Positions 8,299 to 17,790 of a DNA stretch of 64,000 nt are shown here, piece by piece (the stretch's first letter is position 1; each line of letters begins with the position of its first letter). Below the pieces are notes generated by a model, which was given only the letters and a program-made list of their open reading frames with translations, had not been told where the DNA came from and ran no database searches. The translations under genes and the position numbers were made by a program. Origin of the DNA: Sphingopyxis italica (GTDB taxonomy: Bacteria; Pseudomonadota; Alphaproteobacteria; Sphingomonadales; Sphingomonadaceae); NCBI RefSeq assembly GCF_011926545.1, contig NZ_JAATIT010000003.1, forward strand, positions 496,001 through 560,000, given 5' to 3'.

Positions 8299-10099
8299 GC
8301 ACCAAGGCTTCGGCCGCGATCATCCGCGCTTCGGCTTCGAGGCCGACGTCGCGCAGCGCGCGGACGATATAATAGAGATGGTAGGGCGGCACTTTCGACC
8401 ATTCGCCCTGCATACCCGTCGCCGCGAGCAGCGCCACCATGCCCGGCTCTCGCCGCTCGGCCGCCGCCATGATCGCCCGCGACCAGCGCGTCTGCTTGCC
8501 CAGGTCGACACTGAGGTCGCTCGCCGCCGAGGCCGCGGCGTTCGCATCGAGCCGCCCGAGACCCGCGAGACCCGCGAGCAGGAATTTCGAGCGCAGCGTG
8601 TCTACGCTGTCGTCATCGTCCGAAAACCGCTCGACCGCGCCCGCGCTCGTGCCGCTGAGCGCCCGCGGCGAACCGACCGCGAGCACGCCCCACGCGCGGC
8701 TGCCCACCGACACGCTTGGAACCCAGGCGAGCGCATTCGCGTCATAACCGCCCGCGAGCATCGACCCCAACAGTTGCCACGGATCGCCGCCGGTATCGGT
8801 GCTGGGTGAAAGCGCGGCGGCGGCGCGCGCGGTCGCGACCATCGCGGCATAGGTTTGCGCGGTGTTTCCGCCCGCCGCCCACAGCTGCTCCATCGCGGCA
8901 TAACGTTCGGCGCCGGTGGCGAGACGAAAGGCGCCGCGAAGCTGCTCTGTCTGCGCCGCGAGCGTTTCGCCGGGCTCTTCCTCGCTCGCCGCGGCGCTGA
9001 GCAGCGACACATAGGCCTCGTTCGACAGCACCCCCCGCGCCGCCGCCTCGGGCGCTGCGGCGATGCGGTCCGCCATGTCGGTCATCGGCGCGAGAACCAT
9101 CCAGCCCTTCATATAATAGGGCGCGACGGTCCGCAGCGTTTCGGGAACCGGAATCGCGGTCGCGGTGGCCATGCCGAAACGCCAGCTCGTCAGCCGGTCG
9201 ATATTGTCCCATTCGATCGTCGTCGAACGCCGGCCCGCGCCGGTCGCCCCAAGCACGCGTTCGGCGAGCAGAACGTCGAAGTTCGAAATCTTGCCGCTCG
9301 ACCGCACGCGGCCGATCGCCCAGCCGGCCGGTCCGGCCTCGCCCGACAGGCCCGCGCAAATCGCGGCCGAAAGGCGCCACGTTTGCTGATCGCCATGCGC
9401 GAGCCCCGCCGGCACATAGGGGCACATGCCCGCCGGATCGGCGGTGGCGAGATAGACTTGCTGCGCCGCGGCGACGAGGCGCGGGCTCGCGCGGTCATAA
9501 TCGACCGACTGGACGATCCGGCGCGCGGTGGTCGATTCGCCCATGCGAAGCAGCAGCGACGCGCGCTCGGCGGCCAGGTCCGCGCCGTTGATGGTGTCGG
9601 GCGTATCGATCGCCGATGCGAGGGCGCGGCGAAGCAATATCTGGCCCCAGCGTGAGGCGAACTGACCGCTCGTCTTGCGCATGATCGCCGCGGCATATTG
9701 CCCGCGAACCCCGAACGCGTCGGGGGCAAGCCCCCCGGTTTCGGGGGTGAGCGGCCCGATGCGGGTGAGCAGGCGGCGCGCGCCGGGCGGCAGATCATAT
9801 TTCAGCCCGCCCGATTCGACCTCTTCCTCTTCCTCGCCCTCTTCATCCGCTGCGCCGACCGTGGTGGTATCGAGCGTCGGCGTGACCGGCGGCGGCACGG
9901 CGCCGTTCGTCGGCGCCGAACCCGGCGTGGGCGTCGCGGCGGGTGACGGCGTCGGTGAGGATTTCGGGGCGGGCGTGTCGGGGGGCGTGCCGAACCCTTC
10001 GGGCAACAGCGATTCCTGTGCGATCACAGGCAGCACCAATATGGCGGCGAGCGCGGTGGCCGACAGGCCCAGCGTCAACGACAGCGTGTTTTTTTTCAT
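8291..10099 (-). CDS. Large secreted envelope protein of unknown function
   Basis: A 602-residue protein with a Sec signal peptide (KKNTLSLTLGLSATALAAILVLPVIAQ), then a Pro/Thr/Ser/Ala-rich linker (about 40-82) and an acidic run of Glu (about 86-97). A long Ala-rich helical domain follows (about 100-602). The repeated hydrophobic-Ala helices suggest a TPR-like or alpha-solenoid fold, but I see no named domain. It starts opposite aroK with about 144 bp between them, and its end overlaps xerD by 8 bp. Cofactors or catalytic residues are not visible. Confidence 0.85.
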   Translation of the reverse strand: MKKNTLSLTLGLSATALAAILVLPVIAQESLLPEGFGTPPDTPAPKSSPTPSPAATPTPGSAPTNGAVPPPVTPTLDTTTVGAADEEGEEEEEVESGGLKYDLPPGARRLLTRIGPLTPETGGLAPDAFGVRGQYAAAIMRKTSGQFASRWGQILLRRALASAIDTPDTINGADLAAERASLLLRMGESTTARRIVQSVDYDRASPRLVAAAQQVYLATADPAGMCPYVPAGLAHGDQQTWRLSAAICAGLSGEAGPAGWAIGRVRSSGKISNFDVLLAERVLGATGAGRRSTTIEWDNIDRLTSWRFGMATATAIPVPETLRTVAPYYMKGWMVLAPMTDMADRIAAAPEAAARGVLSNEAYVSLLSAAASEEEPGETLAAQTEQLRGAFRLATGAERYAAMEQLWAAGGNTAQTYAAMVATARAAAALSPSTDTGGDPWQLLGSMLAGGYDANALAWVPSVSVGSRAWGVLAVGSPRALSGTSAGAVERFSDDDDSVDTLRSKFLLAGLAGLGRLDANAAASAASDLSVDLGKQTRWSRAIMAAAERREPGMVALLAATGMQGEWSKVPPYHLYYIVRALRDVGLEAEARMIAAEALVRV

Positions 10100-10243
10100 C
10101 GCGCCGCGCCTTCGGCAATCTTGTCGGTCACATTCACCTCAATCATTCCGGCCTGATCGGTCATGACGCCGCAGCCCGCCGTTCGTCCGGTATCGCGCAA
10201 AACCATTGTTCCGCGCCGCACGGGCGGTATAGCCGCGCGCACC

Positions 10244-10822
10244 ATGTCGCGAAACCCGAAAAGCCCGGCTGCTGCCATCCCCGCGTCGATCCGCGACCGG
10301 TCGATCGTGCTCGTCGGGTTGATGGGGTCGGGCAAATCTACGATCGGCCGCCGCCTCGCGCAGCGGCTGGGCATGCGCTTTGCCGACGCCGACGACGAGA
10401 TCGAGCGCGCCGCCGGCATGACGATTTCCGACATTTTTTCGCGCTTTGGCGAGGCGCATTTCCGCGATGGCGAGCGTCGCGTGATCGCGCGCCTGCTCGC
10501 CGAAAAGCCGATGGTGCTCGCGACCGGCGGCGGCGCCTTCATCAACGAGGAAACGCGCGCGCTGATCCTGAAGGACAGCGTCTGCGTCTGGCTCGACGCC
10601 GACATCCCGACCCTCGTCGAGCGCGTCGGTCGCCGCAGCCACCGCCCGCTGTTGAAGGACCGCGACCCCGGCGAGGTGCTTCGCGAACTGGCGGCGGTCC
10701 GCAATCCCATCTATGCCGAGGCGCCCTTGCGCGTCAGTTCGGCGAGCACGCCGCACGATCATACGGTGCGCGCGATATTGGAGGCCCTATCAAAGTGGGA
10801 AGATCCGCTATGGAAACGCTGA
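10244..10822 (+). CDS. aroK: Shikimate kinase
   Basis: A 192-residue kinase from the ATG at 10244. Walker A is GLMGSGKST, the shikimate-binding DxD region is FADADDEIE, the GGG motif is LATGGGAF, and RPLL lies in the lid. It phosphorylates shikimate at the 3-hydroxyl with ATP in the chorismate pathway. An in-frame ATG at 10163 would add 27 basic residues with no domain content. The stop overlaps aroB by 13 bp, the conserved aroKB coupling. Confidence 0.95.
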   Translation: MSRNPKSPAAAIPASIRDRSIVLVGLMGSGKSTIGRRLAQRLGMRFADADDEIERAAGMTISDIFSRFGEAHFRDGERRVIARLLAEKPMVLATGGGAFINEETRALILKDSVCVWLDADIPTLVERVGRRSHRPLLKDRDPGEVLRELAAVRNPIYAEAPLRVSSASTPHDHTVRAILEALSKWEDPLWKR

Positions 10823-11916
10823 CGGTCGAGCTGGGCGCTCGCAGCTATCCGATCCTGATCGGCGACGGGCTGATCCGCAAAATCGGCGAGCATGTCGCGC
10901 CGCTGCTGAAGCGCCCGCGGACGATGATCGTCACCGACGCGCATGTCGCCGACCATTATCTGATTCCGCTCGGCACCTCGCTCGCGATGGAGAATATCTC
11001 CATTTCCTCCTTCGTGCTCGAGCCCGGCGAAGGCACGAAGAGCTGGGCCGGCCTCGCGCGCCTGACCGAATGGCTGATCGGCGAAGGCGTCGAGCGCGGC
11101 GACCATGTCATCGCACTGGGGGGCGGGGTGATCGGCGACCTCGTCGGTTTCGCGTGCAGCATCGTCAAGCGCGGCTGCAACTTCATCCAGGTCCCGACCA
11201 CCTTGTTGGCGCAAGTCGACAGCAGCGTCGGCGGCAAGACCGCGATCAACGTGCGCGCGGGCAAGAACCTGATCGGCGCCTTTCATCAGCCGGCGATGGT
11301 CGTGATCGACCCGACGACGCTCGAAACGCTGCCGCGCCGCGAGCTCGGCGCCGGCTATGCCGAGGTCGTCAAATATGGGCTGATCGACGACGCGGACTTT
11401 TTCGCCTGGTGCGAAGCGAACGGCGCGGCCTTGCTCGCCGGCGACAGTGTTGCCCGTCACAAGGCGATCGCGCACAGTGTCGCCGCCAAGGCGCGCATCG
11501 TCGCCGCCGACGAGCGCGAGACGCAGGATATCCGCGCCCTGCTCAACCTCGGCCACAGCTTCGGCCATGCGCTTGAGGCCGAGACGGGCTATTCGGACCG
11601 GCTGCTGCACGGCGAGGCGGTCGCGGCGGGCATGGTCCTCGCGCACCAATTCTCGGCCGCTAACGGCCTCTGCCGCACCGAAGACGCGATGCGCGTGCGC
11701 GACCACCTCGCCAGCCTCGACCTGCCGCATAGCCTGGCGAGCGCGGGCGTGAACATAGGCGGCGCTGAACTCGCCGCGCATATGGCGCACGACAAGAAGG
11801 TGCGCGGCGGCAAGCTGCCGCTCATCCTCACCCGCGGCATCGGGCAGAGCTTCGTCACCGACAAATTTGGCCTCGATAGGGTGGCGGCGTTCCTCGACGG
11901 ACAGCGTGCCGCATAG
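10810..11916 (+). CDS. aroB: 3-dehydroquinate synthase
   Basis: A 368-residue AroB. NAD-binding GGGVIGDLVGFACSIVKRG, substrate-loop TTLLAQVDSSVGGKTAIN, metal ligands in ELGAGYAEVVKYG, LLNLGHSFGHALE and HGEAVAAGM are all intact. It converts DAHP to 3-dehydroquinate, the second step of the shikimate pathway, using NAD and a divalent metal. The ATG at 10810 lies inside the end of aroK. It converges on the antiporter gene with 6 bp between stops. Confidence 0.97.
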   Translation: METLTVELGARSYPILIGDGLIRKIGEHVAPLLKRPRTMIVTDAHVADHYLIPLGTSLAMENISISSFVLEPGEGTKSWAGLARLTEWLIGEGVERGDHVIALGGGVIGDLVGFACSIVKRGCNFIQVPTTLLAQVDSSVGGKTAINVRAGKNLIGAFHQPAMVVIDPTTLETLPRRELGAGYAEVVKYGLIDDADFFAWCEANGAALLAGDSVARHKAIAHSVAAKARIVAADERETQDIRALLNLGHSFGHALEAETGYSDRLLHGEAVAAGMVLAHQFSAANGLCRTEDAMRVRDHLASLDLPHSLASAGVNIGGAELAAHMAHDKKVRGGKLPLILTRGIGQSFVTDKFGLDRVAAFLDGQRAA

Positions 11917-11922
11917 GAACGG

Positions 11923-13809
11923 CTAGCTCTCGCTCGTCAGTCCCGCCGCCTCATTCTCTTCGCGGGCCGCTTTCGCCGCTTGCCGCTTGCGGCGGAATTT
12001 TTCGAGCACGCTGTCGGCCTCGCGCCCGCCGCCCGGCTTGAAGCGATGGTCCATTCCCGCCGACAGGTCGCCCTCGTCGAGCTGCACCTGCAGCCGCGTA
12101 TCGTCGAGATGGCGCAGGGTCGCCTCGACGTCGTCCATCTCAGCCGGGTCGACATCAAGGTGGCGCAACGCCGTCAGCCCCATCGCGATCGAGCTTTCAA
12201 ACACCTCGCGGATGACGCCATCGACACCGGATCCGTCGATCGCGAGCAATTGTCGCCTGTCGAACACGCGCATCAATATCTTCGCGTTCGGGAAGGCCTC
12301 AACGATCGGTCTCATCGCTTCGGCGTCGACCGACGCATCATCCATGCAGAAGATGATCAGCCGCGCTTCCTCGGCCCCCGCCCGGCGGAGCAGGTCGATC
12401 CGCAACCCGTCGCCGAAATAAACCTTGGTGTCGAAGCGGCTCGACAGCTCGATCTGGCTCGGCTTCTTGTCGATCAGCGTGACCGAGCAGGCGACGCCGT
12501 GCAACATCTGCGAGACGATCTGACCAAAGCGCCCATAACCGACGACGATCGCCGACCCGCGCGGCGCATCGGCCGGGTCGTCGAGCGCCGGCTGGTCGGT
12601 TTCGGGCGCGAATTCCAGATTGCGTGCGAACAGCATCAGAAAGGGCGTCGAAATCATCGACAAGGTGACGACGGCACTGAACAGGCTCGCCGCTTCGGGC
12701 TGGATGAGCAACGCGTCGGTCGCTTGCGCAAAAAGGAGGAAACCGAACTCGCCGCCCTGGCTCAGGAGCAAGCCAAGCCCCAGCGCCGCTTTCCAGGGCT
12801 TGCCGAAGAGGCGGATGATCAAGGCGAGGACCGAAAATTTGACGGCGACCAATCCCGCCGCGAGCGCGAGCACCAGCAACGGGCGCTCGATAACCGCACC
12901 GATGTCGAGCACCATGCCGACCGCGAGGAAGAAGAGGCCAAGCAGGATCAGGCGGAAGGGCTCGATGTCCGATTCGATCTCGTGCCGGTAGGGCGAGTCC
13001 GCGAGCATCACGCCCGCAACGAAAGCGCCGAGCGCTGGCGAGACGTGCAGGCTGTGCATCAACGCCGCGCTGGCGAGAACGGTAAGCAGGCCGACGACGA
13101 CGAACAATTCGCGCTCGCCATAACGTCCGATGATCCGGAGCAACGGATTGACGACGAAGCGGCCGGCAAGAACCAGCACGACGATCGCCCACAACGTGAA
13201 GAAGGCCATCTGCCACCCCGACGGCGCGGAAGGATCGGCCGGCGCCCGCGACAGCACGGCGACGATGGTGATCATCGGGACGATCGCCAGATCCTGGAAC
13301 AGCAGGATCGAAAAGGCCTTTTCGCCGAAGGGCGAGTTGATCCGGCCCGAGCTTTTGAGCCCCGGCAGCACCTGCGCGGTCGACGACAGCGCGAGCGGCA
13401 GGCCGAGCGCGAGCGAAGCCGCGGGACTGAACCCGAGCGTCAGATGGATGAGCGCGGTCAGCACCAGCCCCGTCACCACGACCTGAACCATGCCGAGCCC
13501 GAAGATCGCGCGCCGCATCTGCCACAGCCGACCGGGCGACAATTCGAGCCCGACGAGGAAGAGCAGGAAAGCGATGCCAAGCTCGGCAAAGGCCAGCTTC
13601 GATTCGCCGCCACCGACAAGCCCTAGTCCGTGCGGCCCGACGATCGCGCCCGCGATCAGGTAACCGAGCACGGCGCCAAGGCCGAGCCGGCGGAAGATCA
13701 GCACGAACAAGGTCGCAACCCCGAGCAGGATCGCGCCTTCGATCAGCGCGGTGTCGGTAGCCCTCTCGGCCGCTTCGGAGGCGGCCGCCGTGAGCGCGAG
13801 CAGCGTCAC
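11923..13809 (-). CDS. KefB/CPA2-type monovalent cation:proton antiporter with RCK domain
   Basis: A 628-residue protein. Roughly 12-13 transmembrane segments (about 25-400) form a Na/H-exchanger (CPA2) domain with FLLFLVGLELSPGRLW and LLSQGGEFGFLLFA. A TrkA-N/RCK domain begins at IVVGYGRFGQIVSQML. A charged, low-complexity C-terminal tail (about 590-628) ends the protein. It resembles glutathione-regulated K efflux or Na/H antiporters. The start is GTG at 13809 in a GTGA overlap with the upstream scaffold gene. A second, different member begins beyond the right edge and ends at 63418. Confidence 0.92.
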   Translation of the reverse strand: MTLLALTAAASEAAERATDTALIEGAILLGVATLFVLIFRRLGLGAVLGYLIAGAIVGPHGLGLVGGGESKLAFAELGIAFLLFLVGLELSPGRLWQMRRAIFGLGMVQVVVTGLVLTALIHLTLGFSPAASLALGLPLALSSTAQVLPGLKSSGRINSPFGEKAFSILLFQDLAIVPMITIVAVLSRAPADPSAPSGWQMAFFTLWAIVVLVLAGRFVVNPLLRIIGRYGERELFVVVGLLTVLASAALMHSLHVSPALGAFVAGVMLADSPYRHEIESDIEPFRLILLGLFFLAVGMVLDIGAVIERPLLVLALAAGLVAVKFSVLALIIRLFGKPWKAALGLGLLLSQGGEFGFLLFAQATDALLIQPEAASLFSAVVTLSMISTPFLMLFARNLEFAPETDQPALDDPADAPRGSAIVVGYGRFGQIVSQMLHGVACSVTLIDKKPSQIELSSRFDTKVYFGDGLRIDLLRRAGAEEARLIIFCMDDASVDAEAMRPIVEAFPNAKILMRVFDRRQLLAIDGSGVDGVIREVFESSIAMGLTALRHLDVDPAEMDDVEATLRHLDDTRLQVQLDEGDLSAGMDHRFKPGGGREADSVLEKFRRKRQAAKAAREENEAAGLTSES

Positions 13810-14231
13810 GCCGCCGCCCGCTCCTCGAGCGCCGCGACCGCGGCATCGAAGGGCAGCAGGATCGCCCCCTGACGCGCGGGATAGTCGCGCGCGGGGGCGA
13901 GCAGATCGAAGCCCGGCCAGTCGGGCCGATCGCCCTCGCCCGCGAACCAGCCCGCGATGGCGCCCCGCGCGGCGCGGATTTCGGCGAGCCCCAATCCCGG
14001 CGCATGGCGCGCGAGCAGCGCCGCCGACGCTTGGCCAAGCGCGCAGGCTTCGACGTGCAGGCCGACGCGCGTCACAAGGCCCGTATCGTCGGTGTCGAGA
14101 TCGAGGATGATCGCGCTTCCGCACAGCGGGGCGCGCTTGCTGGCGCGGAGACGCGCATCAGCGAGCGGCAGATAGTCGGCGGTCGCGACCGCGAGCGCCA
14201 ATATGTCGCGATTGTACAGCGGCGCGCTCAT
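13806..14231 (-). CDS. NifU/IscU-like iron-sulfur cluster scaffold protein
   Basis: A 141-residue protein with the family start LYNRDILALA, the first cluster cysteine in APLCGSAI, and the segment VEACALGQASAALL that matches CxxxxASAS of IscU/SufU. The third cysteine expected near the C-terminus is not evident; the tail is FDAAVAALEERAAA. It may therefore be a divergent scaffold or a carrier-type variant. It overlaps the antiporter by GTGA and CvpA by 4 bp, a compact operon that does not include isc or suf genes. Confidence 0.85.
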   Translation of the reverse strand: MSAPLYNRDILALAVATADYLPLADARLRASKRAPLCGSAIILDLDTDDTGLVTRVGLHVEACALGQASAALLARHAPGLGLAEIRAARGAIAGWFAGEGDRPDWPGFDLLAPARDYPARQGAILLPFDAAVAALEERAAA

Positions 14232-14767
14232 GGTGCGTCGTCCTTCGCGGCCTCGGCCTCGCGCGCTTCGGCCCGCCGCTCGGCGATCACCTTGCTCATC
14301 GCCGCGCTCGTCGCGTTGAGCGCCGGATAGGTGCGGCTGCCCGTCATCCAGGCCGGACGCTGCGCATTCCCGTAGCCGATGTCGTAGAGCAAAGTCACGA
14401 CCATGAAGCCGATCGTCGCGATCAGCAGCCCCTTCACCGCGCCGAACCCCGCACCGAGCCCGCGGTCGAACCCGCCGACGAGCGACGCGCGGCTGCGCTG
14501 CCCCATCGCGCGCGATCCCCATTTGGCGAGCACAAACACGCCGCCGAACAACAGCACGAACGCCAGCATCGCCGCGCCCCCCTCGGTCCCGACCCAGCCC
14601 ACGAGCAGGTCGGTGACAAGCGGATGAAAGAAGCGCACTGCCGCGATCGCGAGGACCCACGCCAGCAGCAGCGTCACTTCCTGCACGAGGCCGCGCGAAA
14701 AACCGAGCACCGCGCCGCCGCCGACCAGCACCAGCACGACGATATCCAGAGCCGTCAGACTTCCCAT
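14228..14767 (-). CDS. CvpA family inner-membrane protein
   Basis: A 179-residue protein with four transmembrane segments (about 5-22, 28-46, 65-85, 103-122), the CvpA pattern TALDIVVLVLVGGGAVLGFSRG and LVGGFDRGLGAGFGAVKG. The C-terminal 50 residues are charged and helical. CvpA proteins were linked to colicin V production and purF; the general role is in envelope homeostasis and remains unclear. It lies 10 bp after the radA stop, so radA-cvpA-scaffold-antiporter form one minus-strand cluster. Confidence 0.9.
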   Translation of the reverse strand: MGSLTALDIVVLVLVGGGAVLGFSRGLVQEVTLLLAWVLAIAAVRFFHPLVTDLLVGWVGTEGGAAMLAFVLLFGGVFVLAKWGSRAMGQRSRASLVGGFDRGLGAGFGAVKGLLIATIGFMVVTLLYDIGYGNAQRPAWMTGSRTYPALNATSAAMSKVIAERRAEAREAEAAKDDAP

Positions 14768-14777
14768 TTTGCGGTCG

Positions 14778-16139
14778 CTAGTCGCGACCGAGCATCAGGT
14801 CAACGAGTTCGCCGAGCCGGGCGAAGCCGGTGACCGAAATCCCGCCGACCCCTTTCATTCCTTGTGGCCCCCAACCGCGCGAAAAACCGAGCTTCGCCGC
14901 TTCGCGCAGGCGCAGCCCATCGTGCGCGACTTGCCGCACCTCGCCCGACAGCGACAGTTCGCCGAAGACGATCGCATCCGCGGGGACCGGCCGCTCGCTG
15001 AACGCCGAGATCAGCGCGGCGGCGACCGCGAGATCGGCGGCGGGATCGGTGAGCCGATAGCCGCCCGCGATGTTGAGATAGACTTCGGCGGCGCCCATCT
15101 GCAGCCCGCAGCGCGCCTCCAGCACCGCAAGCACCATCGCGAGGCGCCCGCTGTCCCAGCCCACGACGGCCCTGCGAGGCGTCGCTCCGCTCGCGAGGCG
15201 CACGGTGAGCGCCTGCACTTCGACGAGCACCGGGCGCGTGCCCTCCAATGCGGGAAAGACCACCGATCCCGGCACGTCGCGGCTGCGGTCGGTCAGGAAC
15301 AGGCTCGACGGGTTGCTCACCTCGCCCAACCCTTCCTCGCCCATCGCGAACACCCCGATCTCGTCGGTGCCGCCGAAGCGATTCTTCACGGCGCGCAGGA
15401 TGCGATACTGGTGGCTGCGCTCCCCCTCGAACGCCAGCACCGTGTCGACCATATGTTCGAGCACGCGCGGTCCCGCGATCGTGCCGTCCTTGGTCACATG
15501 GCCGACCAGCACGATCGCGGCGTCGCTGTCCTTGGCATAGCGGATCAATTCCTGCGCGCTCGCGCGGACCTGGCTCACCGTTCCGGGGGCACTGTCGATC
15601 AGGTCGCTGTGCATCGTCTGGATCGAATCGATCACGACGAAATCGGCGTCGCGGCCGTCGAGCGTCGCAAGGATGTCGCGCACCGAGGTCGCGCTCGCGA
15701 GCGCGACCGGCGCATTGCCGAGCCCCAGTCGCTGCGCGCGGAGCCGCACCTGCGCCGCGGCCTCCTCACCGCTGATATAGACGACCGACTTGCCCGCCTT
15801 CGCCAGCCGTCCCGCCGCTTGGAGCAGCAAGGTCGACTTGCCGATTCCCGGATCGCCGCCGATCAGCGTCGCCGACCCCGCGACGAACCCGCCGCCCAGC
15901 GCCCGGTCGAACTCGGCGATCCCGCAGAGCATGCGCTCGGGCATCTTGCTGTCGGCGTCGAGCGTTTCGAGCGCGAGCGTCCGCCCCCCGCGGCTAAGAT
16001 CGTGCTTCGCCGAAAACACCGTCTCGCCGGCTTCCTCGACCAGCGTGTTCCACTCGCCGCAGTCGGCGCACTGCCCCTGCCAGCGATAGGTGGCGGAGCC
16101 GCAGTTCTGGCAGACATATTGACGTTTCGCTTTGGCCAT
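14778..16139 (-). CDS. radA: DNA repair protein RadA
   Basis: A 453-residue RadA (Sms) with an N-terminal zinc finger (CQNCG...CADCGEW), RecA-like core with Walker A GGDPGIGKSTLL and the family-specific KNRFG motif (VKNRFGGTDEIGVF), and a C-terminal Lon-like domain. It is an ATP-dependent branch-migration helicase acting in recombination and DNA uptake. Length and domain order are complete. First gene of the minus-strand cluster leading into cvpA. Confidence 0.97.
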   Translation of the reverse strand: MAKAKRQYVCQNCGSATYRWQGQCADCGEWNTLVEEAGETVFSAKHDLSRGGRTLALETLDADSKMPERMLCGIAEFDRALGGGFVAGSATLIGGDPGIGKSTLLLQAAGRLAKAGKSVVYISGEEAAAQVRLRAQRLGLGNAPVALASATSVRDILATLDGRDADFVVIDSIQTMHSDLIDSAPGTVSQVRASAQELIRYAKDSDAAIVLVGHVTKDGTIAGPRVLEHMVDTVLAFEGERSHQYRILRAVKNRFGGTDEIGVFAMGEEGLGEVSNPSSLFLTDRSRDVPGSVVFPALEGTRPVLVEVQALTVRLASGATPRRAVVGWDSGRLAMVLAVLEARCGLQMGAAEVYLNIAGGYRLTDPAADLAVAAALISAFSERPVPADAIVFGELSLSGEVRQVAHDGLRLREAAKLGFSRGWGPQGMKGVGGISVTGFARLGELVDLMLGRD

Positions 16140-16266
16140 GCCCGGCGCTTAACCGGAACAAAGGACGAACGCTAGCGCTTTCATCGAAGCCGACGGTTCA
16201 GTTTTGGCCCGCGTTGTTCTAGGGGGTCGTCAAATCCGAATCGCCTCGCACAAGAAAGCCCATCCC

Positions 16267-16917
16267 ATGAAATTCTTCGCCGACACCGCCGAAATCGCCG
16301 ACATCCAGGAACTCGCCGCGACCGGCCTGCTCGACGGCGTCACCACCAACCCGTCGCTGATCGCCAAGTCGGGCCGCGACTTCAAGGACGTGACCCGCGA
16401 AATCTGCGCGCTCACCACCGGCCCCGTATCGGCCGAAGTCGTCGCGCTCGACCATGCAACGATGATGAAGGAGGCCGAAATCCTCCGCAAGATCGCCGAC
16501 AATGTCTGCATCAAGGTGCCGCTGACGATCGACGGGCTCAAGACGTGCAAGGCGCTGACCAGCGACGGCACGATGGTCAATGTCACGCTCTGTTTCTCGG
16601 CGGCGCAGGCGCTACTCGCCGCGAAGGCCGGCGCGACCTTCGTCTCGCCCTTCGTCGGCCGCCACGACGACAATGGCTTTGACGGCATGCAGCTCATCTC
16701 CGACATCCGGCTGATCTACGACAATTATGGCTATGAGACCGAGATCCTCGTCGCGAGCGTCCGCCACGGCATCCATGTGCTCGAAGCCGCGAAGATCGGC
16801 GCCGACGTGATGACCGCGCCGCCGTCGGTGATCAAGGGGCTGTTCAAGCATATCCTGACCGAAAAGGGCATCGAAGGCTTCCTCGCCGACTGGGCGAAGA
16901 CCGGGCAGTCGATCTGA
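16267..16917 (+). CDS. tal: Small transaldolase (TalC/FSA type)
   Basis: A 216-residue TIM-barrel enzyme: FFADTAE at the start, GVTTNPSLI, Schiff-base lysine in NVCIKVPLT, and SPFVGRHDD. In fructose-6-phosphate aldolases the residue after SP is tyrosine; here it is phenylalanine as in small transaldolases, so transaldolase activity is more likely (inference from known family residues). It would link the pentose phosphate pathway to glycolysis. The ATG at 16267 gives the standard length; the longer frame adds only a basic leader. Confidence 0.93.
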   Translation: MKFFADTAEIADIQELAATGLLDGVTTNPSLIAKSGRDFKDVTREICALTTGPVSAEVVALDHATMMKEAEILRKIADNVCIKVPLTIDGLKTCKALTSDGTMVNVTLCFSAAQALLAAKAGATFVSPFVGRHDDNGFDGMQLISDIRLIYDNYGYETEILVASVRHGIHVLEAAKIGADVMTAPPSVIKGLFKHILTEKGIEGFLADWAKTGQSI

Positions 16918-16940
16918 GACACGCCTCACGCTCTTAGCAG

Positions 16941-16956
16941 TTGACGTAAACGTTAA
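16941..16956. promoter_or_regulatory. TTGACGT-AA-ACGTTAA near-palindrome (putative operator)
   Basis: A 16-bp near-palindrome with one mismatch sits 38 bp ahead of the enoyl-CoA hydratase start. The sequence type, TTGACGTxxACGTCAA, resembles sites ahead of acyl-CoA and branched-chain amino-acid catabolic genes in proteobacteria. A perfect version lies at 63266-63281 ahead of another acyl-CoA gene pair. The regulator is not identifiable here. Confidence 0.6.
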
Positions 16957-16993
16957 GTCATCGCGATACTCGCCCGAAAGGGAGAGATTCGCG

Positions 16994-17788
16994 ATGACCG
17001 ACACCACCATCCTCGCCGAACAGCGCGGCCATATCCTGATCGTCACGATCAACCGGCCCGAGGCGCGCAACGCCGTCAATGCCGCGGTCCACATCGGCAT
17101 CGGCACCGCGCTCGAAGAGGCCGAGACGGATTCCGAAATCCGCGCCGTCGTCATCACCGGCGCGGGCGACAAGAGCTTCTGCGCCGGCGCCGACCTCGTC
17201 GCGCTGTCGCGCGGCGAAAGCCTCTATCCCGACGATCCGGCGCAGCAGGCATGGGGTTTCGCGGGGATGGTTTCGCACCCGATCTCGAAGCCGATCATCG
17301 CCGCGGTCAACGGCTTCGCCTTTGGCGGCGGCTGCGAGATCGCGCTGATGAGCGACATCATCGTCGCCGCGGACCACGCCCAATTCGGCCTGCCCGAAGT
17401 CAAGGTCGGGCTGTTCGCCGCGGCGGGCGGCGCCTTCCGCCTCGCGCAGCAACTGCCGAAGAAGCTCGCGATGGAATATATGCTGACCGGCGACCCGATC
17501 CCCGCCGCGCGCGCCGCCGAATTCGGGCTGGTCAATCATGTCGTCCCGCTTGCCGAGCTCATGCCCACCGCGCTCGCGCTCGCCGAAAAGATAGCTGCCA
17601 ATGCCCCGCTGTCGGTGCAGGCGTCGAAGCGCGTCGCGCTCGGCATAGAGGACGGCCGCATCGCCGCCGACGCGCCCTTTTGGGAGCATAACACGCGCGA
17701 ACGCGGCGTGCTGATGCGCAGCGAGGATGCCCGCGAAGGCCCGCTTGCCTTCGCGCAGAAGCGCAAGCCCGAGTGGAAAGCGCGCTGA
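16994..17788 (+). CDS. Enoyl-CoA hydratase (crotonase family)
   Basis: A 264-residue crotonase. Both catalytic glutamates are present: GGGCEIALMSD and GLPEVKVG. The oxyanion-hole segments CAGADL and FAFGGG are intact. It hydrates trans-2-enoyl-CoA in beta-oxidation or related acyl-CoA catabolism. GGGAGAG precedes the ATG, and a TTGACGT-type near-palindrome lies just upstream. The thiolase-like gene follows after 2 bp, so both are probably one transcript and act on the same acyl-CoA pathway. Confidence 0.92.
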   Translation: MTDTTILAEQRGHILIVTINRPEARNAVNAAVHIGIGTALEEAETDSEIRAVVITGAGDKSFCAGADLVALSRGESLYPDDPAQQAWGFAGMVSHPISKPIIAAVNGFAFGGGCEIALMSDIIVAADHAQFGLPEVKVGLFAAAGGAFRLAQQLPKKLAMEYMLTGDPIPAARAAEFGLVNHVVPLAELMPTALALAEKIAANAPLSVQASKRVALGIEDGRIAADAPFWEHNTRERGVLMRSEDAREGPLAFAQKRKPEWKAR

Positions 17789-17790
17789 CG

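Noticed and set aside
11980-13626. A 548-codon frame opposite the antiporter
   Set aside because: Antisense shadow; the antiporter has transmembrane and RCK motifs and a GTGA coupling.
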